Origin: Coriobacteriaceae bacterium
Lineage (GTDB): Bacteria; Actinomycetota; Coriobacteriia; Coriobacteriales; Coriobacteriaceae
Assembly (NCBI GenBank): GCA_902364645.1
Contig: CABJEP010000011.1
Span: 19,968-83,967 of the forward strand
Direction: 5' to 3'
Length of the DNA: 64,000 nt
Shown: piece after piece, positions 58,009-64,000 of the stretch
Layout of the letters: the number at the start of each line of letters is the position of its first letter
Numbering within the stretch: the first letter of the stretch is position 1
Made by a program: the position numbers and the translations under genes
Notes under the pieces: generated by a model
Seen by the model: only the letters and a program-made list of their open reading frames with translations
What the model was told of the DNA's origin: nothing
Databases searched by the model: none

Positions 58009-58021
58009 GGAGGAACACACT

Positions 58022-58855
58022 ATGGCAACCGCAACCAAGGACGTGTCCCTGAACAAGAAGGTCAGCCAGTTCTTCTGGCGCTCCTGGGCCATCCAGGCCT
58101 CTTGGAACTACGAGCGTCAGATGAACATGGGCTTCCTCTACGGCATGGTTCCCACGCTCGATCGCCTCTATCCGGATGAGTCCGACCCCAAGCAGCTCGC
58201 TGCTAAGAAAGAGGCTTACCACCGTCACATGGCGTTCTACAACTGCACCCCGCAGACGAGCGCTTTCATCCTGGGCCTCTCCGCCTCCATGGAGGAGGAG
58301 TACGCCAAGGATCCCGAGAACTTCGATCCCGATTCGATCAACGCGGTCAAGACCTCCCTCATGGGTCCGCTTTCCGGCATCGGTGACTCCTTCTTCCAGG
58401 GCACCATCCGCGTCATCGCCTTTGGCCTGGGCGTTCAGCTGGCTCAGCAGGGCTCCATCATGGGCCCGATCCTGGCCATGCTCATCTCCATCGTCCCCTC
58501 TGTGCTGATCACTTGGTTCGCAGCCAAGATGGGCTATCAGGGCGGCCACGAGTACCTGAGCAAGCTTCAGGGCGGCGACCTCATGGAGAAGCTCATGTAT
58601 GTCTGCGGCATCGTGGGTCTTATGTCCGTGGGTGGCATGATCGCTACGCTGATCGGCGCCACCACCCCGCTGCAGTTCGCTGAGGGCACCGTCGTGATTC
58701 AGGACATCCTGGACGGCATGATGCCCCAGATGATCTCCCTTGGCCTCACCGGCCTTATGTACTGGCTCATCAAGAAGAACGTCAACACCGGTTGGCTTCT
58801 CGTGATCGCCATCGTGGGCGGCATCGCCCTCTCCGCGGCCGGCATCCTGGCCTAG
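58022..58855 (+). CDS. PTS mannose-family EIID
   Basis: A 277-residue membrane component with the EIID start (FWRSWAIQASWNYERQMNMGFLYG), LMGPLSGIGDSFFQGT and a hydrophobic C-terminal half. It pairs with EIIC. AGGAGG lies about nine bases before the ATG, which is 13 bases after the EIIC stop. Confidence 0.9.
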   Translation: MATATKDVSLNKKVSQFFWRSWAIQASWNYERQMNMGFLYGMVPTLDRLYPDESDPKQLAAKKEAYHRHMAFYNCTPQTSAFILGLSASMEEEYAKDPENFDPDSINAVKTSLMGPLSGIGDSFFQGTIRVIAFGLGVQLAQQGSIMGPILAMLISIVPSVLITWFAAKMGYQGGHEYLSKLQGGDLMEKLMYVCGIVGLMSVGGMIATLIGATTPLQFAEGTVVIQDILDGMMPQMISLGLTGLMYWLIKKNVNTGWLLVIAIVGGIALSAAGILA

Positions 58856-58889
58856 TCGCGACCAAGCGTCTAACCGCTTTCCCCCGGGG

Positions 58890-58963
58890 GCCTGCCTGGC
58901 ATCCCATACCCCAGGCAGGCTTCCATCCCTAAATGTGTCAAAGGGACAGTTCCTTTGACACAT
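58890..58963 (+). terminator. Hairpins between EIID and SIS gene 2
   Basis: GCCTGCCTGG pairs with CCAGGCAGGC (58890-58899 and 58911-58920), followed by TT, a partial terminator. A second palindrome ATGTGTCAAAGG/CCTTTGACACAT (58933-58944 and 58952-58963) contains GGGACAG, like the window's other repeats. They may lower expression of the downstream SIS gene relative to the PTS genes. Confidence 0.55.
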
Positions 58964-59054
58964 CCTCAACGGGCCGGCGACTCGGTCCAAACCACGGTAA
59001 CCCTGCGAGCGCCCGGCAATGTGGCGCCGCAAAAAATCGAAAGGAATGTGTCAG

Positions 59055-60038
59055 ATGTACGAGATCGACCTTAACCTCCCTAAGCAGATCGTCGCTGACG
59101 TCCTGTCCAACCACGAGATCCACAGCGTCGCCTTCGTCGGCTGCGGTGCTTCCATGTCCGACCTGTACCCCGCCAAGTACTTCCTGGCCAACAACACGGA
59201 CAAGCTGAACGTTCAGATCTTCACCGCCAACGAGTTCAACTACGACACGCCTTCCTGGGTCAACGAGCACACCTTCGTGATCACCTGCTCCCTCGGTGGC
59301 TCCACGCCCGAGACCGTCGAGGCCAACAAGACCGCCAAGAAGCACAACTGCCCGGTCGTCTCCCTCACCAACAAGGCTGGCTCCGCTCTGACCGTCGACG
59401 CCGACCACGTCATCGTCCACGGCTTCCACGCCAACTACGCTGCCAAGTGCGAGAAGCCTGGCTACGCCATCGCTCTTGCTCTCGAGATCCTTCAGCAGAC
59501 CGAGGGTTATGACCACTACGAGGACATGATCACTGGCCTCACCAACGTCTTCGATCTCTGCGAGAACGCCGCTCAGCACTGCAAGAAGCTCGCCAAGAAG
59601 TTCGCCGAGGACTTCAAGGACGACAAGATGATCTACTTCATGGCTTCCGGTGCCTCCGAGAAGATGGCCTATTCTCACGCCGCCTTCCTGTTCACCGAGA
59701 TGCAGTGGATCGACGCCGCCGCCTACAACACCGGCGAGTACTTCCACGGCCCGTTCGAGGTTTCCACCGAGGGTAAGCCCTACGTCTTCTTCATGTCCGA
59801 TGGCGCTACCCGTCCGATGGACGCCCGCGCCCTCACCTTCCTTGAGCGCATGGGCGCCAAGGTCGCTCTGATCGACTCCAAGGACTACGGCCTGGCTGAC
59901 GCCGTGCCCGCGAGCGTTATCACCTACTTCAACCCGCTGCTGCACCTCGCCGTTATGCGCGAGTACGGCAACCAGATCGCCGAGGCTCGTCAGCACCCGC
60001 TGACCATGCGTCGCTACATGTGGAAGCTTTCCTACTAA
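59055..60038 (+). CDS. SIS-domain sugar-amine deglycase-like protein 2
   Basis: A 327-residue paralogue of the protein at 53641, with VAFVGCGASMSDLYPAKYFL in the first SIS domain and NTGEYFHGPFEVS in the second; it ends MRRYMWKLSY. FHGPFE and the tail are shared with FrlB/GfrE-type deglycases. The start is the ATG with GAAAGG eight bases upstream, not the closer ATG three codons earlier. As the last gene of the PTS operon it most likely cleaves the phosphorylated product that EIIABCD imports. Codon bias is strong. Confidence 0.82.
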   Translation: MYEIDLNLPKQIVADVLSNHEIHSVAFVGCGASMSDLYPAKYFLANNTDKLNVQIFTANEFNYDTPSWVNEHTFVITCSLGGSTPETVEANKTAKKHNCPVVSLTNKAGSALTVDADHVIVHGFHANYAAKCEKPGYAIALALEILQQTEGYDHYEDMITGLTNVFDLCENAAQHCKKLAKKFAEDFKDDKMIYFMASGASEKMAYSHAAFLFTEMQWIDAAAYNTGEYFHGPFEVSTEGKPYVFFMSDGATRPMDARALTFLERMGAKVALIDSKDYGLADAVPASVITYFNPLLHLAVMREYGNQIAEARQHPLTMRRYMWKLSY

Positions 60039-60073
60039 TCACAAGTAAGTAGACCTTACGGGTTGATTAAGAG

Positions 60074-60103
60074 GGGATGGGGTTTGCGCCCCATCCCTTT
60101 TTT
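60074..60103 (+). terminator. Terminator of the PTS/deglycase operon
   Basis: GGGATGGGG at 60074-60082 pairs perfectly with 60089-60097 and is followed by TTTTTT. Confidence 0.9.
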
Positions 60104-60138
60104 GCTTTGGGGAGGGTGCGGCTGTCGCGTCGCAAAAC

Positions 60139-60187
60139 CCCAGATAAAACCTACCAAAATAAACCTGTCCCTTTTTGGCAGGTGGGA
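60139..60187. repeat. ACCTACCAAAATAA repeat upstream of the HAD gene
   Basis: CCCAGATAAAACCTACCAAAAT followed by AAACCTGTCCCTTTTTGGCAGG can fold (CCTACCAAAA with TTTTTGGCAGG). The same ~45-base unit is at 62275-62318, and an inverted short copy is at 52690-52716. Confidence 0.7.
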
Positions 60188-60197
60188 GGAGATGCGT

Positions 60198-60827
60198 ATG
60201 ATCAAAGCGGTGCTGTTTGACATGGACGGCGTGCTGGTCGATACCGAGTGGTTCTACAACCGTCGACGCGTGGCGTTTATGGAGGAGAAGGGCTTTCACT
60301 TTGACGAGATCCCCGATCTTTCGGGGTCTAACGAGCCTGCCATTTGGGAGGCGCTGGTGCCCGACGATGTTGAGCTGCGCGAGCGCCTGCGCGTTGAGTA
60401 CAAGCAGGTCTATAGCCCGGACCATCCCGTTCCGTATGCCGAGCTGCTCAACGAGCAGACGGAGCCGGTGATGCGCGAGCTGCACGAGCGCGGCGTGAAG
60501 TGCGCCATTGCGAGCTCGTCCTATCGCGAGTTGATTGACGAGCTGGTGGAGATCGCTGGCATTGCCGATGTGATGGATTACACCATCAGCGGCCACGAGT
60601 GCAGTGCGTTTAAGCCCGACCCCGAGATCTACCTGCGTGCCATGGAGGCGCTGGGGGTGGAGCCCGCCGAGTGCCTGGTTATCGAGGATTCGCCTATGGG
60701 GATCGAGGCTGGCAAACGTTCCGGCGCCCGCGTCTTGGCGCTGCGTCCGCACGAGGGCGTTAACCTGGACCAGTCCGCCGCCGACGTTGTCATCGACAAC
60801 CTGTCCGACATTTTGGCCGCTTTGTAG
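60198..60827 (+). CDS. HAD-superfamily phosphatase
   Basis: A 209-residue beta-phosphoglucomutase-like HAD hydrolase. The nucleophile and acid/base are in VLFDMDGVLVD (D8, D10). The SSSYRE Ser/Thr, the Lys of FKPDPEIY and the final acidic IEDSPMGIEAG complete the four motifs. GGGAGGAG before the second ATG sets the start. The substrate is probably a sugar phosphate, in keeping with the neighbouring locus. Confidence 0.85.
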   Translation: MIKAVLFDMDGVLVDTEWFYNRRRVAFMEEKGFHFDEIPDLSGSNEPAIWEALVPDDVELRERLRVEYKQVYSPDHPVPYAELLNEQTEPVMRELHERGVKCAIASSSYRELIDELVEIAGIADVMDYTISGHECSAFKPDPEIYLRAMEALGVEPAECLVIEDSPMGIEAGKRSGARVLALRPHEGVNLDQSAADVVIDNLSDILAAL

Positions 60828-60924
60828 TGTCAATCCGCCGCGAGAAGCACGGGTTCAAACGTTTTTTGCGGTGGACTGGCTCAATTTGGTTTCGATTTTG
60901 ATCCGTTTGGCTTCGATTCGGGCT

Positions 60925-61043
60925 AAGTGAGTAGACTTTTTGGCGCAGGCCGAGCACAAAGTGCATCTGCTCTAGTAAAACCGCAGGTCACAGGGGCGGC
61001 GGTTTTGGGTGTGCTCTGCAGGTCGCGTAAAGTCTACTCACTT
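60925..61043. mobile_element. 119-bp element with 15-bp perfect terminal inverted repeats
   Basis: Arms at 60925-60939 and 61029-61043 are exact complements (AAGTGAGTAGACTTT). Inside is a shorter pairing of AAAACCGC with GCGGTTTT and a GAGCACA/TGTGCTC pairing. No coding sequence. It lies in a 355-bp gap before the YitT gene. MITE-like, but its mobility is unproven. Confidence 0.55.
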
Positions 61044-61182
61044 GGAATTTGGGCCTTTGGTCGTGGGGGTTGCTGGTCCCGCTTTGGCTGTCGAGAAAGG
61101 GTGAACTGAAGCGCCCCCGTACGCTCCATGCTACAATCGCGGGCATGCCCCACAACCACATCTGCCTTCGAAAGGAGCCTAC

Positions 61183-62190
61183 GTGGCGAACGCCATCGAT
61201 CAGCTCACGGACCGCGTGCTCATGCTCGGCCGTCTCACCATCGTTCGCCGCGCTATTACCGCCGTGGCGGTCACCATTTCCGCCATTCTCCAGACATTTC
61301 TGATCCAGGCGTTCATCCAGCCCGCCGACCTGCTTCCGAGCGGTCTTACCGGCGTCGCGGTCCTGCTCGATCGCGTTACCTCGCTCGGCGGCGTTCACAT
61401 CGACATCTCGCTCGGTATGCTCGCGCTCAACATCCCCGTGGCGCTCCTATGTTGGAGCGGCATTAGCAAGCGCTTCGTCATCTTCTCGATGATGCAGGTC
61501 GTGCTCTCATCGCTGTTTCTCAACGTCTTTCACTTTGCGCCGTTTTTGGGCGACAAGATCATGCTTATCATTTTTGGCGGCGTGGTCTCGGGTCTGGGCG
61601 CTGCCATCGCGCTTAAATCCGGCGCATCCACCGGCGGCACCGACTTTATCGCGCTGTGGGTTTCCAACCACACGGGCAAGACCATCTGGGGCGTCATCTT
61701 TGGCTTTAACTGCTTTATCCTGGCGATCTTTGGCTTTATGTTTGGCTGGGACAAGGCGGCGTACTCCATCGTGTTCCAGTTTATTTCAACCAAGACCATC
61801 GACAGTTTCTATCGTCGTTACGACCGCGTGACGCTGCAGATCACGACGCGCAAGGCAGACGAGGTCATGACCGCCTATGTTGACCATTTTCAGCACGGCA
61901 TTAGCTGCGCTGAGGTCATCGGCGGATACAGCCGCGAAAAGATGTACCTGCTGCACGCCGTTGTTTCGACCTACGAGAGTCAGGACATTATCAAGCTGGT
62001 GTGTGACATTGATCCCGGCGCCGTGATCAACGTGTTCCACACGCTCAACTTTGTGGGCGGCTGGTGGGGCGGGCATGTCGACGAGCCCATGCCCACGGCC
62101 GTTCCCGATCCCGACAAGCCCGCACGCATGGCCAGCAGGCAGGCGCGCCTCAGCGAGCAGGATAGCCTGCAGCAGGATGACGGCAAGTAG
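61183..62190 (+). CDS. YitT-family membrane protein
   Basis: A 335-residue protein: five or six transmembrane helices in the first ~200 residues (LIQAFIQPADLLPSGLTGVA...), then a DUF2179-type soluble domain (RRYDRVTLQITTRKADEV) and a charged tail. The function of the family is unknown. The GTG start follows AAAGGAG by six bases. A perfect 14-bp terminator follows. Confidence 0.85.
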   Translation: MANAIDQLTDRVLMLGRLTIVRRAITAVAVTISAILQTFLIQAFIQPADLLPSGLTGVAVLLDRVTSLGGVHIDISLGMLALNIPVALLCWSGISKRFVIFSMMQVVLSSLFLNVFHFAPFLGDKIMLIIFGGVVSGLGAAIALKSGASTGGTDFIALWVSNHTGKTIWGVIFGFNCFILAIFGFMFGWDKAAYSIVFQFISTKTIDSFYRRYDRVTLQITTRKADEVMTAYVDHFQHGISCAEVIGGYSREKMYLLHAVVSTYESQDIIKLVCDIDPGAVINVFHTLNFVGGWWGGHVDEPMPTAVPDPDKPARMASRQARLSEQDSLQQDDGK

Positions 62191-62231
62191 GGTTTTGGCA
62201 TTTTGCCGGCCTGGCGCAATCCTGTCCGCTT

Positions 62232-62273
62232 GAGCCTCCCGAAAGCCTCGCTGCTTTCGGGAGGCTCTCGTTT
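62232..62273 (+). terminator. Terminator after the YitT gene
   Basis: GAGCCTCCCGAAAG at 62232-62245 pairs perfectly with 62254-62267, followed by TCGTTT. Confidence 0.85.
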
Positions 62274-62274
62274 G

Positions 62275-62318
62275 CCCAGATAAAACCTACCAAAATGAAG
62301 CTGTCGCTTTTTGGTAGG
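62275..62318. repeat. ACCTACCAAAATGAA repeat upstream of GntR gene 2
   Basis: Nearly the same unit as 60139-60187, with GCTGTCGC in place of CCTGTCCC and TTGGTAGG closing the stem. Its position before the second GntR gene and before the HAD gene may be regulatory or coincidental. Confidence 0.7.
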
Positions 62319-62359
62319 GAGGGTGTATCGTTTTATCAATATGAGGTAACATGAAACTA

Positions 62360-62378
62360 GACGTTATATACGTATTAG
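62360..62378. promoter_or_regulatory. CGTTATA operator upstream of GntR gene 2
   Basis: GACGTTATATACGTATTAG has inverted CGTTATA/TATACG halves and lies about 40 bases before the gene, consistent with autoregulation. It shares the core with 54931-54950 and 56209-56237. Confidence 0.5.
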
Positions 62379-62410
62379 TTATTTTAATATTTCGATAAGA
62401 GTGATTAGAT

Positions 62411-63130
62411 ATGCCTGCGCCCAAAAATGCACCGCTTTACCAGCAGATTTACGACGAAATCAAGGATGCGATCGAGAAAGGTGTTTATGCACCCAAGGAG
62501 CGTATTCCGTCCGAGCTTGAGCTAGCCGAGCAGTACGACGTGAGCCGCATTACGGTGCGCCGCGCCGTCGAGGAGCTGTGCTCCGATGGCTACCTGGTTA
62601 AGCAGCAGGGCCGTGGCACCTTTGTCTCCACGCCGCACATCAACCGCCAGTTCCACGCTTCGACGCTGCAGACGTTTACCGCGCTGTGTGCCGATAATGA
62701 CATGAAGGCGGGCGCGCATGTGGTCGATCGCCAGATTGTGCCGGCACGTCAAAACGAGATGGAGTTCTTTGGCCTGCAGAAGGACGCGCTGCTGCTGCAC
62801 ATCAAGCGCGTGCGTACGGCCGACGGCGAGCCCATTTTTGAGGAGAACATCTTTGTGCCGTTTGACGCCTACCGTGAGCTGTTGACGGCCGATCTTGAGG
62901 ACAAGTCGATTTTTTCCGAGGTCGAGCGCGTTGGCGGAACGCCGATTGTCTCGGTTGGCTACCGCACGGTCGAGGCCGTTCGTGCCAATACCGAGCAGGC
63001 GGCCGAGCTGGGCATCGCTCCGCACGATCCACTGCTCAACCTGCGTGCCGGCTTTATCGGCCCCAATGGCGAGCCGGTCCTGATGGGTAAGCAGTACTAC
63101 GTGGGATCGCGCTACGTTATGGTCATGTAA
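62411..63130 (+). CDS. GntR-family regulator with UTRA domain (locus right)
   Basis: A 239-residue regulator. The N-terminal winged helix is APLYQQIYDEIKDAI through LAEQYDVSRITVRRAVEELCSDG, and the UTRA effector domain spans about 85-235. The ATG is the first in frame, but the ribosome site is weak (GATTAGAT). It is similar in plan to the regulator at 52713 but clearly different in sequence, giving the locus two regulators. CGTTATA sites precede it and the PTS operon. Confidence 0.87.
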   Translation: MPAPKNAPLYQQIYDEIKDAIEKGVYAPKERIPSELELAEQYDVSRITVRRAVEELCSDGYLVKQQGRGTFVSTPHINRQFHASTLQTFTALCADNDMKAGAHVVDRQIVPARQNEMEFFGLQKDALLLHIKRVRTADGEPIFEENIFVPFDAYRELLTADLEDKSIFSEVERVGGTPIVSVGYRTVEAVRANTEQAAELGIAPHDPLLNLRAGFIGPNGEPVLMGKQYYVGSRYVMVM

Positions 63131-63293
63131 GTTACGCGGTTTTACCAAACCGCGTAACGGCTCGACGCTGCAAACGCTCCTAAGCGGCAATCTGACGTTC
63201 AATCGTCGGTCGCGTGCCGAAGTACGCTTCCCTCCTCTTTCACGTCACCTTGCTCGCTTAGGGGCGTTTTCGCTGACTTATGCTCAACCAGCG
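63131..63293. repeat. About 130-bp extragenic repeat, copy 3, with stem-loop
   Basis: A hairpin GTTACGCGG-TTTTACCAAA-CCGCGTAAC lies at 63131-63158 directly after the GntR gene. The repeat then runs CGGCTCGACGCTGC to TTATGCTCAACCAGCG. Copy 2 has the same loop with a different stem. Confidence 0.75.
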
Positions 63294-63337
63294 ACGTTTC
63301 CGTGCTTGTCAAGAGATAAAACATCGGCGTTGCTGGG

Positions 63338-63431
63338 CCGGCACTTGGGGACGTTCCTTTTGTGCCGGCACCTGGGGACACTCCTTAGTCATTGGGGACG
63401 TTCTTAAATGGCTAGTCATTCAAGAACGTCC
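63338..63431. repeat. GGGGAC repeat interrupted at its right end
   Basis: The sequence GCCGGCACTTGGGGACGTTC...GGGGACGTTCTTAAATGGCTAGTC...CAAGAACGTCC matches the cluster at 54804-54887 but stops within the second arm at 63431, just where CCCAATGACTAG would follow. The IS110-like sequence begins there. Confidence 0.7.
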
Positions 63432-64000
63432 ATTACAGTCGAAATTGTCAGCCCGGGGCCGTCTCGGGCTACGATTGAGGCGCGCCCAGAACGGGCCGCC
63501 GACCGGGCGCCCGCGCACGGCCGAACATCCCTGCCCCCGAGAGGGCCCGTTGGGTGCTGCCGGCGCGGGACGCGCCGCCCCCGACGGCTGATAGGAAAGT
63601 GCCGGGCAGGTGCCGCGGCTGGTAATGTGAGTGCCGAGGGGGAGGCCATCCGGTCGAACGACTACCGGAAGGATACCACCGTGAAAGCGCCATCCACCAG
63701 GCCCGCGGCCGTGCTCGGCCTGGACGTCGGCAAGTCATCGCACTGGGCCTGCCTGGTCGACCGCGACGGGGAGGTGCTGGCCAGCGCCCCCGTCCGCAAC
63801 AGGGAGGCCGAGCTCGACGCGCTGTTCGCCTCCGCGCCCGCCGGCACGCTCGTCGTCGTCGACCAGTTCCGCAACATAGGGTCCCTCGCCGTGAGGCGGG
63901 CCCGCGCCGCGGGGCTCGGGGTCGCCCACCTGCCCGGGCTCGCCGCCAGCCGCGCCGCGGGCCTGTTCGCCGGCGAGGCCAAGACCGACGAGCGCGACGC
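63432..64000 (+). mobile_element. IS110-family insertion element, left part
   Basis: From 63432 the sequence changes abruptly to very GC-rich DNA. About 250 non-coding bases (63432-63680) precede a recombinase gene that runs off the window end. IS110-family elements have no inverted repeats and carry a non-coding end that encodes the bridge RNA; this region is its candidate. It can form several GC hairpins, such as GCGCGGG/CGCGCC around 63555-63575. The right end is outside the window. Confidence 0.75.
63681..64000 (+). CDS. IS110-family transposase/recombinase (5' part)
   Basis: The first 106 residues are visible. The DEDD-domain start VLGLDVGKSSHWACLVDRDG carries the catalytic Asp, VVVDQFRNIGS the next acidic position, and GEAKTDERDA the conserved DxxDA-type motif of the RuvC-like domain. 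The GTG has GGAAGG nine bases upstream. The C-terminal Ser-containing domain lies beyond the window. It is extremely GC-rich, distinct from the nearby repeats, and was probably acquired recently. Confidence 0.85.
   Translation, partial: MKAPSTRPAAVLGLDVGKSSHWACLVDRDGEVLASAPVRNREAELDALFASAPAGTLVVVDQFRNIGSLAVRRARAAGLGVAHLPGLAASRAAGLFAGEAKTDERD

Overview
The window reads as a chromosomal segment of a GC-rich gut actinobacterium of the class Coriobacteriia, most likely a Collinsella-type organism. This is inferred from gene content and codon use (third positions mostly G/C), not from a database search. Supporting content includes dnaX followed by ybaB and recR, a single-chain pyruvate:ferredoxin oxidoreductase, carbamate kinase, rubrerythrin, LytS/LytT-type two-component pairs, mannose-family PTS genes and IS110-type DNA. 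Nearly all of the window is dense, ordinary coding sequence with good ribosome binding sites.

Layout. 1-5.9 kb: end of an ABC ATPase, a secreted protein, a YcxB-like membrane protein, dnaX, ybaB and recR. 6.2-9.9 kb: a translationally coupled operon of a membrane protein, a Ser/Thr kinase with membrane segments, and an FHA-domain protein. 9.9-16.5 kb: an AT-richer island lying between the intact FHA gene and a diverged fragment of a second FHA gene. It holds a decayed methyltransferase, an ABC exporter, an IS110-like remnant, and on the minus strand a radical SAM/SPASM maturase followed by two short Cys/Asp-rich precursor peptides and a 35-residue membrane peptide. 17-28.5 kb: nifJ, a DUF4143-type ATPase, arcC, a C39-like peptidase, an amino-acid permease and an amidohydrolase. 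28.5-37.2 kb: two paralogous LytS/LytT pairs with a phospholipase-C-like protein, an MFS exporter, a glycosyltransferase and a phosphoesterase. 37.6-50 kb: tRNA-Asp, an Rrf2 regulator, a clusterless MutY-like glycosylase, rubrerythrin, rmuC, an ABC exporter, nth and mfd. 50-52.7 kb: a PAP2 phosphatase, a threonine-aldolase-like enzyme and an acetyltransferase. 52.7-63.1 kb: a sugar-amine catabolic locus with two GntR/UTRA regulators, two SIS-domain deglycase-like proteins, PTS EIIAB-EIIC-EIID, an EamA transporter, a HAD phosphatase and a YitT protein. 63.4 kb to the end: the left part of an IS110-family element.

The most interesting system is the peptide island. Two precursors share an MKHIHP start, and in each one six cysteines are followed by an aspartate two to five residues later. 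They sit next to a SCIFF/ranthipeptide-like maturase, so a new Cys-Asp thioether peptide family is plausible. The PTS/SIS locus resembles the Salmonella gfr (glucoselysine/fructoselysine) logic but with EIIA and EIIB fused and two candidate GntR operator types.

The window is also rich in small extragenic elements: palindromes containing GGGGAC, 119-262 bp elements with perfect terminal inverted repeats, about 130-bp triplicated repeats, and hairpins with conserved loops on unrelated stems. The IS110 element appears to have inserted within one of the GGGGAC palindromes.
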